From Pelagibacteraceae bacterium AG-349-E10 (GTDB lineage: Bacteria; Pseudomonadota; Alphaproteobacteria; HIMB59), in assembly GCA_003281065.1 (NCBI GenBank), contig QCDA01000001.1, positions 1 through 64,000 of the forward strand: a stretch of 64,000 bases of DNA, written 5' to 3'. The notes under the pieces were generated by a model. The model saw nothing but the letters and a program-made list of their open reading frames with translations. It did no database searches and was not told the DNA's origin. Shown here in pieces: positions 1-7,394 of this stretch (position 1 is its first letter; every line of letters starts with the position of its first letter). The translations under genes were made by a program, and so were the position numbers.

Positions 1-95
1 TGCCAAATTTGATGAATTATTTTTAGAAATTAAATCGTAATAATTAAGATTACTGTTATCAAAAAAAATATTCAAAACTAAATAAAAATATATCA

Positions 96-1259
96 TTGAG
101 CTTTAATCATCCGCTGTATGTTTTATTTTCTAGTGGAACGACAGGGCTCCCAAAGTGTATTACGCACGGTCATGGAGGCTCACTCCTTCAACATTTAAAA
201 GAACTAGCATTACATACAAATGTAAAATCTAAAGATAAAATGCTTTTCTTAACTACTTGCGGGTGGATGATGTGGAACTGGACAGTTTCAAACTTACTAC
301 TGGGTTCCTCAATCGTTCTTTATGATGGTTCCCCATTTTATCCAAATATAAATCGAGTTATCAATATTACAAAAGATACTAATTCAACAATGCTAGGTGC
401 GGGAGCAAAAGTTTATGAAACTATTCAGAATAATTATAAATCAAATAAAAAAGATATTTTAAAAAAAATTAATTGTTTTATATCAACTGGCTCTCCTTTA
501 AGCCCAGACACTTTTAAGTTTATTAATAAAAGTTTAAATTCAAAATCTTTTATATATTCGGTGAGTGGTGGTACAGACATAGTTTCGTGTTTTATGTTAG
601 GAATACCAACTTTACCTGTTTATTCAGGTGAAATTCAAGGACCGGGCTTGGGCATGGATATTGATGTTTTCAATGATAATGGCAAGCCAACCAAAAAGAC
701 AGGAGAACTAGTTTGCAAGACCCCTTTCCCCTCTAAGCCTATCTACTTTTGGAATGACAGATTGAATGACAAGTATAAATCCGCATATTTTAAAAAATTT
801 CCAAACATATGGTCTCATGGAGATTATGTAAAAAAAACCAAAAATGGAGGTTATGTAATCTTTGGAAGGTCAGATGCTACTTTAAATCCAGGTGGTGTCA
901 GAATAGGAACAGGTGAAATATACAGTTGCTTACAAAAATTTCATTGGATCGAAGACTGTTTGGCAACAGGTTATTTGACTAAAAATGATGAAAAAATTGT
1001 CCTTTTTTTGAAATTGTTAAACACAAAAATTAATGTTGATTTTAATACAATATTGAAAAAACACCTCAAGACATCGCTTAGTCCAAGGCATGTTCCTTGG
1101 AAAATATTTATAGTTAAAGATATTCCAAGAACAAAAAGTGGTAAAAACTCTGAAATACTTGTCAAAAAAATTATCAATAATGATAAAGTGCAGAACTTGG
1201 GATCGTTGGCAAATCCTGAGTCAGTAATTGAATACAGAAAGATAAATATTAATGAGTGA
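96..1259 (+). CDS. Acetoacetyl-CoA synthetase, 3' part (frame broken upstream)
   Basis: ATP-dependent activation of acetoacetate to acetoacetyl-CoA. The readable part carries the AMP-binding P-loop SSGTTGLPK at residues 12-20, a GRSDATLNPGGVRIGTGEIY adenylate-site block and the C-terminal catalytic lysine motif PRTKSGK. The family is usually about 650 residues; only the last 387 or so are here, beginning where the P-loop should be near residue 270. The TTG at 96 has no Shine-Dalgarno sequence and is not a credible start: homologous coding continues upstream to about base 48 in this frame (ending in LSFNHPLY before the P-loop), then meets an in-frame TAA at 45-47. Bases 2-37 look coding in another frame (AKFDELFLEIKS). 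The gene is therefore cut by the window edge and probably frameshifted. It overlaps the thiolase gene by 8 bases; together they would turn acetoacetate into acetyl-CoA. Confidence 0.8.
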   Translation: MSFNHPLYVLFSSGTTGLPKCITHGHGGSLLQHLKELALHTNVKSKDKMLFLTTCGWMMWNWTVSNLLLGSSIVLYDGSPFYPNINRVINITKDTNSTMLGAGAKVYETIQNNYKSNKKDILKKINCFISTGSPLSPDTFKFINKSLNSKSFIYSVSGGTDIVSCFMLGIPTLPVYSGEIQGPGLGMDIDVFNDNGKPTKKTGELVCKTPFPSKPIYFWNDRLNDKYKSAYFKKFPNIWSHGDYVKKTKNGGYVIFGRSDATLNPGGVRIGTGEIYSCLQKFHWIEDCLATGYLTKNDEKIVLFLKLLNTKINVDFNTILKKHLKTSLSPRHVPWKIFIVKDIPRTKSGKNSEILVKKIINNDKVQNLGSLANPESVIEYRKININE

Positions 1260-2403
1260 TGTTTTTATAATCGATGCAGTTAGAACACCAATAGGAGCTT
1301 ATTTAGGTAATTACAAAAAAACTGAGTCAGTAGAATTAGGAACCACTTGTCTCAAAGAATTATTTGATAGAAATAAAACAATCAATACTAAAGAAATTGA
1401 GGGGCTAATTTTAGGACAAGTATTAACTAGTGGACTAGGAATGAATACAGCAAGGCAAGTTGCATTAGGTTCCGGAATGCAGCAGACATCCTTTGGTTAT
1501 GTAGTAAATCAAGTTTGTGGAAGTGGTATGAGAGCTACAATAGATGGTTCATCTAAAATTTATTCCGGAGAGTCAAATTTATTAATTGTTGGTGGTCAAG
1601 AAAGTATGTCAAGGGCACGCCATGCGTATCTGAGTAGGACTGGAGAAAAAAAATTAGGAAATAATATCTTTATAGACACTTTAGTTAATGATGGCCTGAC
1701 TGATGCTTTTTCAAAAGAACATATGGGTATAACAGCTGAAAATGTTTCAAGAAAATACAATGTTACAAGACAAGACCAAGATCAATTTGCTTATCAGTCT
1801 TATCTAAAAACATATAAGGCAATTAAAAATAATTACTTCAAAAACGAGTTGACAAAAACATCTCTTAAAGATGAAGTTCGAAAAGATACGACTTTGCCTA
1901 AATTAAGCCAATTAAAAGCTGTTTTTAAAAAATCTGGAACAGTTACTGCTGGAAATGCTTCTTCATTAAATGATGGAGCTAGTTTTTTGGTTTTAGCTTC
2001 TGAAAAATATGTAACTTCAAACAAAATTAAACCAATAGCAAAAGTACTATCTTGGGCGTCCTCGGCGGGTAATCCTGATTATATGGGTATTACTCCAATT
2101 ACAGCTATACAGAAATTAATGAAGAAAATGAGTGTAAATATTAACTATTTTAATTTGGTTGAGGTCAATGAGGCGTTTGCTGCAACTTCAGTTGCTGTCC
2201 AAAGATCTTTAAAGATTGATCCAAGTAAATTAAATATTGCTGGGGGCGCTATTGCATTAGGACACCCCATTGGCTGTTCAGGTGCAAGAATTATTACAAC
2301 TTTGTCTCATCAACTTAGAAGAACAAAACAAAAGTTTGGTCTTGCAAGTATGTGTATTGGCGGTGGTCAAGGTCTAGCAATTGCTATTGAAAATTTAAAA
2401 TAA
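1252..2403 (+). CDS. Acetyl-CoA C-acetyltransferase (thiolase)
   Basis: Reversible thiolytic cleavage of acetoacetyl-CoA to two acetyl-CoA. The 383 residues match normal thiolase II length. The nucleophilic cysteine is C89 in VCGSGMRA, followed by GGQESMSRARH. The C-terminal part has VNEAFAA, the GGAIALGHPIGCSGAR block with the catalytic histidine, and the final CIGGGQG with the second catalytic cysteine. Every active-site element is present. It is translationally coupled to the upstream acetoacetyl-CoA synthetase (8-base overlap), which points to acetoacetate or ketone-body use rather than beta-oxidation. A biosynthetic PhaA-type role cannot be excluded by sequence alone. Confidence 0.93.
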   Translation: MSDVFIIDAVRTPIGAYLGNYKKTESVELGTTCLKELFDRNKTINTKEIEGLILGQVLTSGLGMNTARQVALGSGMQQTSFGYVVNQVCGSGMRATIDGSSKIYSGESNLLIVGGQESMSRARHAYLSRTGEKKLGNNIFIDTLVNDGLTDAFSKEHMGITAENVSRKYNVTRQDQDQFAYQSYLKTYKAIKNNYFKNELTKTSLKDEVRKDTTLPKLSQLKAVFKKSGTVTAGNASSLNDGASFLVLASEKYVTSNKIKPIAKVLSWASSAGNPDYMGITPITAIQKLMKKMSVNINYFNLVEVNEAFAATSVAVQRSLKIDPSKLNIAGGAIALGHPIGCSGARIITTLSHQLRRTKQKFGLASMCIGGGQGLAIAIENLK

Positions 2404-2412
2404 AAAATCTAA

Positions 2413-3303
2413 GTGAGTGTTTCTCTTAAAGCAGCGATATTTTTATGTTTTGCCTCCTTATTTTGGTCAGGCAATTTTATAGTAGGAAGATTATCTTCAG
2501 TTGAGGATTTAGTATCACCCTTATCGTTATCTTTTTATAGGTGGGTAATAGCTTTAATTATTTTAACTCCCTTTTGTTTAAAAAATGCTTTAGTTGACTT
2601 ATCACTTTTAAAAAAACAACCAGGAATGGTTTTTTTGATTATTTTAACTGGTCCGACACTATTTAACACATTAACTTATATTGGTCTAACAGCGACAACT
2701 GTTATTAATTCTTTATTAGTTATTTCGACAACCCCCATGTTGATAATCCTTTTAAACAAATTGATTTATAAAAATCAAACAAACTTGTTTCAAATGTTAG
2801 GTGTCATTTTATCTCTTATTGGTGTTAGCTATGTTATAACAAAAGGTAACTATCAAAATATATTTGATTCAAAATTTTACTCTGGAGATTTATTCATTCT
2901 ACTTGCTGTTATATCTTGGGCATTGTATTCAATATTTCTAAAAAAAAATGAAACAGGTGTTTCAGGATTTAGTTTTTTATATTTATCATTTGTATTCACA
3001 GTAATCTTACTCTTACCTGTTTATTTATATGACATTATAATTCAAAATAATTTCATAGCATTTGACTACAAAACCTTATTAGTAATTGGCTATACCGGAA
3101 CTTTTCCTAGTATTTTGTCATATATTTGCTGGAATACCGGGGTGGCTTTAATTGGCCCAAATAAATCAGGTCCTTTTCTACACTTAATGCCTATTTTTGG
3201 TGGAATTCTTGCATATTTAGTCTTTCAAGAAACATTACAGAGTTATCATTACGCTGGAATTTTATCTGTGATTGTTGGTATAATGATTACTAATAAAAAA
3301 TAA
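2413..3303 (+). CDS. EamA/DMT-family transporter
   Basis: Inner-membrane protein of the drug/metabolite transporter superfamily, usually exporters of amino acids or other metabolites. The 296 residues show about ten hydrophobic helices arranged as two EamA repeats; the first begins FASLFWSGNFIVGR and the second begins around LLAVISWALYSIFLKK. It starts at GTG, 9 bases after the thiolase stop, and may be read from the same transcript. The substrate cannot be predicted. It has a second, more distant family member in the window at 49385. Confidence 0.88.
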   Translation: MSVSLKAAIFLCFASLFWSGNFIVGRLSSVEDLVSPLSLSFYRWVIALIILTPFCLKNALVDLSLLKKQPGMVFLIILTGPTLFNTLTYIGLTATTVINSLLVISTTPMLIILLNKLIYKNQTNLFQMLGVILSLIGVSYVITKGNYQNIFDSKFYSGDLFILLAVISWALYSIFLKKNETGVSGFSFLYLSFVFTVILLLPVYLYDIIIQNNFIAFDYKTLLVIGYTGTFPSILSYICWNTGVALIGPNKSGPFLHLMPIFGGILAYLVFQETLQSYHYAGILSVIVGIMITNKK

Positions 3304-3321
3304 TTAATTATTTCTAATATT

Positions 3322-3329
3322 AGGAGGGG
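3322..3329 (+). promoter_or_regulatory. Strong Shine-Dalgarno site of the TRAP binding-protein gene
   Basis: AGGAGGGG lies 7 bases before the ATG at 3337. It is a near-perfect anti-16S match in a window where most internal genes have none, and it fixes this start. Comparable sites precede only the other two periplasmic binding-protein genes (22962-22967 and 39948-39953). Confidence 0.85.
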
Positions 3330-3336
3330 AATATTT

Positions 3337-4464
3337 ATGGCAAAAAAGAAGACAAACAATAAGACCATGAAAAGAAGAAATTTCCTTAAAGGTGCAGGTG
3401 CTGCAGCACTGGGCGCCGCAGCAGTTTCTTCATTTCCAGCACCAGCAATATCAGGTGGACACATGGAATGGATTGCATGTTCTGCTTTTGGTAAAGCAGG
3501 AGGTCTTGGTAAAGCAATAGATAGATTTGCAAGTTACGTTAACAATGCTTCTGATAAATTAAAAATTACTGTTTATCATGGTGGTGAATTAGTACCACCA
3601 CTTGAGTCATTGGACGCAGTAAGATCTGGTGCTGCTCAAATGGCATATGGTGCAGGTTATTATTGGACAAACATTAGTATGGCACCATCATTTTCAGCAG
3701 CTTTACCTTTTGGTTTAACAGCTCAAGAACAAAATGCTTGGTGTTACTATGGTGGTGGAATTGAAGCAGCAGACAAAGCTTATAATGCTATCGGTGTAAA
3801 ATTTCTTCCAATGGGTAATACTGGTAACCAGATGGGTGGTTGGTTTAATAAAGAAATTAATTCTCTTGCAGACTTTGAAGGCTTAAAAATCAGAATGCCT
3901 GGTCTTGGTGGAGAGGTATTAAAATCTTTTGGTGCCAATACAGTTCTTTTGGCTGGAGCGGATGTGCTTCCATCACTTGCCTCAGGTGCGATTGATGCAA
4001 CAGAATGGATTGGTCCTGCTGCTGACTTAGGTAAAGGATTACACCAAGCAGCTAAATATTACTATAACCCAGGATGGCATGAGCCAGCTACTATTTTAGA
4101 TTGTTCAATAGATATGTTTGAGTGGGAAAAACTTGATGACGCAACTAAAGAGTTAGTCACAATTGCAACTAAAGCAGTTAACATGGAAGTTTTATCTATG
4201 TTCCAAGCTGCAAACGATAGTTCCTACCAAAAACTTATTAATGAACATGGTGTTCAAATGAGACAATTACCAGATCCGGTTATGAATGCTCTGGGTCAAA
4301 GAGCAGGAGAGGTTTGCAGCTCAATAGCAGCGGAAGACCCTGTTTCTCAGGCCCTTTTCTCACATATTGTTGAATTTAGATCATCAATTCTGAGATGGAC
4401 AAATACTTCTGAAAAAGAGTACATGAGAGTAAGAAGCCTACCATTTACTTATCCATCAGCATAA
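3337..4464 (+). CDS. TRAP transporter solute-binding protein (DctP/TakP type), Tat-exported
   Basis: Periplasmic receptor of a tripartite ATP-independent transporter. The 375 residues open with a twin-arginine signal: KRRNFLKG at residues 12-19, a hydrophobic stretch rich in Ala/Gly, then an Ala-containing cleavage region near residue 40. The body contains the DctP-family blocks VRSGAAQMAYGAGYYW, LKIRMPGLGGEVLKSFG and ATEWIGPAADLGKGLHQAAKYYY. The last resembles the TakP / mannitol-chloroaromatic subgroup, which binds 2-oxo acids or lactate, often with a metal. A 2-oxo or hydroxy acid ligand is inferred only. The gene has its own strong ribosome site and a terminator, and faces the dctQM genes of the same system, which are on the other strand. 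Confidence 0.92.
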   Translation: MAKKKTNNKTMKRRNFLKGAGAAALGAAAVSSFPAPAISGGHMEWIACSAFGKAGGLGKAIDRFASYVNNASDKLKITVYHGGELVPPLESLDAVRSGAAQMAYGAGYYWTNISMAPSFSAALPFGLTAQEQNAWCYYGGGIEAADKAYNAIGVKFLPMGNTGNQMGGWFNKEINSLADFEGLKIRMPGLGGEVLKSFGANTVLLAGADVLPSLASGAIDATEWIGPAADLGKGLHQAAKYYYNPGWHEPATILDCSIDMFEWEKLDDATKELVTIATKAVNMEVLSMFQAANDSSYQKLINEHGVQMRQLPDPVMNALGQRAGEVCSSIAAEDPVSQALFSHIVEFRSSILRWTNTSEKEYMRVRSLPFTYPSA

Positions 4465-4480
4465 ATAAAAAATTAAAATC

Positions 4481-4512
4481 ATCCCCGATACCTATTCGGG
4501 GATGGTCTTTTT
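4481..4512. terminator. Bidirectional intrinsic terminator between dctP and dctM
   Basis: Perfect 8-bp stem ATCCCCGA (4481-4488) with TCGGGGAT (4496-4503), 7-base loop, followed by GG and TCTTTTT on the plus strand. Read on the minus strand the same stem is followed by a T-rich tract (complement of 4465-4480), so it can stop both convergent transcripts. Confidence 0.88.
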
Positions 4513-4519
4513 ACTATTA

Positions 4520-5896
4520 TTAGAACATTTTATTTGGCAACCAAGTTGCTATTTCAGGATAAAAACCAACAATTAAAATAGCTAATACTTGAATACCAAT
4601 GAAGGGAATTACCCCTCTGTACATGTTTCTAGTTTTAATACTACTTGGGGCCACTCCTCTTAAAAAAAATAAAGAAAATCCAAACGGAGGCGTTAAAAAA
4701 CTAGTTTGTAAATTGAGTGAAATAAGAATACCTAACCACAAAGGGTCTGCTCCGTTTGCTATCAATATTGGGCCAACTAATGGAACGATTACAAAAATTA
4801 TTTCGATATAGTCCAGAAAAAAACCTAATAGAAAAATTACTATCATTACTAAAATGAGTGCTGCATAAAGTCCACCAGGTAGAGTTCCAAGAAAATGCTC
4901 AATCATTTCATCACCACCAAAACCACGAAATACAAGTGAAAACATTGAGGCACCAATTAAAATTACAAATACAAAAGAGCTAAGTTTCACAGTTCCTAAA
5001 GCTGTCTCTTTAATATTCTTTAAATTCAATTCTCCCTTTAACAGTGCAATTATTGCAGCTCCAACAGCTCCTACTGAAGCAGACTCTGTGGGAGTAGCTA
5101 TTCCAAATAAAATTGAGCCTAAAACCAGCACAATAAGAGTTATGGGAGGCACAACTGATTTAGCAGCTTCAATATATATTTCAGTTCTTGATTTTGTAGT
5201 TTCGACTGGCGGGCAACTTAATGGATTTATTCTAGCGTAAATAAAAATAAAAATTATAAATAAAACTACTAACATCAATCCAGGTAGAATAGCACCTGCA
5301 AATAAATCAATTGCTGTAACTGGATCTGGAGCTAAATTACCAACTAACATCGCTGCTTCTTCATTTGCGCCTTGTAAAATTGTTGCCAGTAAAACTAAAA
5401 CAATTGAGGGAGGTATTATTTGTCCTAATGTACCAGCGGCACAAATTGTGCCTGTGGCTATTTTCTGATCATAGCCTGCTTTCATCATTGAGGGCAAAGA
5501 TAACATTCCCATAGTTACAACTGTTGCACCAACAATGCCTGTTGATGCAGCTAGCAACATACCCACTATTACAACTCCTATTCCAAGACCTCCTTTAGTA
5601 GTTCCAAAAAGTTCACCTATTGAATGTAATAGTCCTGCTGCAATTTTTGTTTTTTCTAACATTATTCCCATAAAAATGAATAGAGGCACAGCCACAAGGG
5701 GCTCATTAATCATTGTTCCAAAAATGCGTTGAGGAAAAAATCCTAGCATTCTGAAATTAAATATTTCTAGAGCATCTCCTAAAAATCCAAACAGAAGAGC
5801 TGTTCCAGCGAGTGTAAAAGCAACGGGAAAACCGAAAAGCAATAACCCCAATGTTGTTACAAACATTATAATTGCCAAAATTTCAGGACTAATCAT
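4520..5896 (-). CDS. dctM: TRAP transporter large permease subunit (DctM)
   Basis: Main membrane channel of the TRAP transporter, driven by an ion gradient. The 458 residues form about 12-13 hydrophobic segments, with the family blocks MLLAASTGIVGATVVTMGML, GTICAAGTLGQIIPPSIVLV and ATPTESASVGAVGA. It overlaps dctQ by 4 bases and ends next to the terminator shared with dctP. Length and motifs are normal for the DctM family. The partner receptor is almost certainly the convergent gene at 3337. Confidence 0.93.
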   Translation of the reverse strand: MISPEILAIIMFVTTLGLLLFGFPVAFTLAGTALLFGFLGDALEIFNFRMLGFFPQRIFGTMINEPLVAVPLFIFMGIMLEKTKIAAGLLHSIGELFGTTKGGLGIGVVIVGMLLAASTGIVGATVVTMGMLSLPSMMKAGYDQKIATGTICAAGTLGQIIPPSIVLVLLATILQGANEEAAMLVGNLAPDPVTAIDLFAGAILPGLMLVVLFIIFIFIYARINPLSCPPVETTKSRTEIYIEAAKSVVPPITLIVLVLGSILFGIATPTESASVGAVGAAIIALLKGELNLKNIKETALGTVKLSSFVFVILIGASMFSLVFRGFGGDEMIEHFLGTLPGGLYAALILVMIVIFLLGFFLDYIEIIFVIVPLVGPILIANGADPLWLGILISLNLQTSFLTPPFGFSLFFLRGVAPSSIKTRNMYRGVIPFIGIQVLAILIVGFYPEIATWLPNKMF

Positions 5897-6420
5897 GATT
5901 TATTATCAGACAAATGATAGTTTGAAAGTGTAAGTATTGATTTAATTACATTAGAGACTAATTGAAGAAATAAAACTAAACAAAACCATAGAATTGCACT
6001 TTTTAAAATATATAGTGCAGGCATACCGCCCGCTTCTCTGGAAACCTCTCCCATTAAAAAAGATCTATATACAAATGGATAGCTGTAATTCCAAATAATA
6101 TATAAAAAAGGTAGAAGTAAAAAAATATTTCCAAATAGATCTACAGTAGCTTTATATTTTTTTGATGCCTCTCGGTAAAAGACGTCTATTCTAACATGCT
6201 CATTAGCTAAATAAGTAAAACCAGCACCTAACATAAAAACAAAACTATGAAGCCAAACATAAACTTCTTGCATCCATATAAATCCAATATTGAACCCATA
6301 TCTTAAGACGACAACAGTGAATACAACTATGACCATAGAGAAAACAAAAAAAGCACATAGATATCCTATGATTGTATTAAATCGATCAATAAATTTGGAT
6401 ATTTGTGCCAAGGCAGACAT
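5893..6420 (-). CDS. dctQ: TRAP transporter small permease subunit (DctQ)
   Basis: Small membrane subunit that pairs with DctM. The 175 residues show four hydrophobic helices and the DctQ-typical MQEVYVWLHSFVFMLGAGFTY region and HVRIDVFY after helix 2. It is the first gene of the dctQM unit, with its start 50 bases from a folded RNA candidate at 6470-6555 that could be part of its leader. No clear Shine-Dalgarno site is visible before the ATG. Confidence 0.9.
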   Translation of the reverse strand: MSALAQISKFIDRFNTIIGYLCAFFVFSMVIVVFTVVVLRYGFNIGFIWMQEVYVWLHSFVFMLGAGFTYLANEHVRIDVFYREASKKYKATVDLFGNIFLLLPFLYIIWNYSYPFVYRSFLMGEVSREAGGMPALYILKSAILWFCLVLFLQLVSNVIKSILTLSNYHLSDNKS

Positions 6421-6469
6421 AGCAGCAGATTATATATAGACAATAAACATATTAAAGAGAGTATATTGA

Positions 6470-6555
6470 TAGGTCGTGGTGCCAACTTTATATGAATAAA
6501 GCTTTCTCATGCGGGGTGAGATTCGGCACATTTAAACAAAAATGTTCACGACCTA
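6470..6555. ncRNA. Candidate structured RNA between divergent dctQ and sdhC
   Basis: The 296-base gap 6421-6716 holds no gene, but this 86-base stretch folds into a compact nested structure. A perfect 9-bp closing stem pairs 6470-6478 with 6547-6555. Directly inside it, a 5-bp stem pairs 6479-6483 (GTGCC) with 6525-6529 (GGCAC). That stem encloses two hairpins: 6486-6491/6496-6501 and 6505-6509/6517-6521. A short AT hairpin, 6530-6533/6540-6543, fills the remaining arm. The layout is symmetric enough that strand cannot be decided: as a minus-strand leader it would end 50 bases before dctQ, as a plus-strand element 161 bases before sdhC. I could not match it to a riboswitch consensus I know. 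Confidence 0.5.
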
Positions 6556-6644
6556 ATTGAATTTTAATTGAATATAGGGCATTTTCAGAACCTTTATTTT
6601 AATGAATGGGCAATTTGATCAACATTTTTTCCACAGTCTTATTT

Positions 6645-6663
6645 ATTCATGTAACGCATGAAT
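6645..6663. promoter_or_regulatory. Palindrome upstream of sdhC
   Basis: ATTCATG-TAACG-CATGAAT, a perfect 7-bp inverted repeat with a 5-base centre, 54 bases before the sdhC start. It could be an operator or a small hairpin in the leader. The AT-rich background makes chance possible. The rest of 6556-6716 is AT-rich with no further feature I can support. Confidence 0.3.
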
Positions 6664-6716
6664 TAATAAAATAATAGTTTTTTACTATAAGACATTTTTA
6701 AATATATTGCCTTTCT

Positions 6717-7082
6717 ATGGCTCCGATATCACCCCATTTGCAAATATATAGGCCTTTTTTGACAATGGTATTTTCTATCTCCAGCAGGATAGGAGTAATT
6801 GCATTTGCATTTTCTTTACCTTTTTTTGCAATTTGGTTAGGAAGCTTAAATTTTCTCCCTCAACTTAATCAAGTATTAACATTGTTGATAAACTTGATAC
6901 CTATAAGGCTAATATTTGTCTTTTGGTTTTTTATCTTTAATCATCATTTGTTAAACGGTTTTAAATATTTCTTATGGTCATTTTCAATTGGAATGGATCT
7001 TAAAAATGTCTACTTAGTGACATATCTTATTCTAGTAGCAAACATTATAATGACTTTAATTTTTACTTGGATGATATTTTAA
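6717..7082 (+). CDS. sdhC: Succinate dehydrogenase cytochrome b556 subunit (SdhC)
   Basis: Membrane anchor of complex II that helps bind haem b and ubiquinone. The 121 residues begin with the diagnostic SPHLQIYRPFLTM followed by SISSRIG, where the Ser/Arg line the quinone site. Three hydrophobic helices follow. A histidine in FNHHLLNGFKYFLW sits where the haem-ligand histidine of the family lies. It is the first gene of sdhCDAB and overlaps sdhD. No strong Shine-Dalgarno sequence precedes the ATG. Confidence 0.92.
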   Translation: MAPISPHLQIYRPFLTMVFSISSRIGVIAFAFSLPFFAIWLGSLNFLPQLNQVLTLLINLIPIRLIFVFWFFIFNHHLLNGFKYFLWSFSIGMDLKNVYLVTYLILVANIIMTLIFTWMIF

Positions 7083-7393
7083 TGAAAGCTTCTCAAAAGT
7101 GGAAAATAGAAAGAATTTTATATCTAGCATTAATTCCTATTAGTTATTGGTTTATTTTATTTTTTTTAAGTTCTTACCCCGATGTAAATTCTCTCAATAT
7201 TGCATTATCTACTACCACTAATAAAATTTTATTATTAATTTTTTTTATCATATCAATGCTTCATATTAGAATTCAACTGGGCAAAGTTTATGAGGATTAT
7301 TTTCAATTAAATAAAATGAAACTTTATTCTTTAATAACAGACAGTATTATTGGTATTTCCTTCCTCTTCTTTTTACCGGTGTTATTTATTTAA
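7082..7393 (+). CDS. sdhD: Succinate dehydrogenase membrane anchor subunit (SdhD)
   Basis: Second membrane anchor of complex II, about 103 residues with three helices. [14 protein letters not shown] contains the haem-ligand histidine and the Asp-Tyr pair of the quinone site. The start chosen is the ATG at 7082, overlapping the sdhC stop (TAATG); another in-frame ATG at 7067 would add five residues. Its position between sdhC and sdhA confirms the identity of this poorly conserved subunit. Confidence 0.88.
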   Translation: MKASQKWKIERILYLALIPISYWFILFFLSSYPDVNSLNIALSTTTNKILLLIFFIISMLHIRIQLGKVYEDYFQLNKMKLYSLITDSIIGISFLFFLPVLFI

Positions 7394-7394
7394 T

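Noticed and set aside
6470-6555. tRNA or tmRNA fragment for the folded element
   Set aside because: Closing stem suggested a tRNA, but D-, anticodon- and T-arm signatures and a CCA end are absent.
7350-7394. Longer N-terminus for SdhA starting at 7350
   Set aside because: It reads through the end of sdhD and adds 15 residues absent from SdhA; ATG 7395 gives the family N-terminus.
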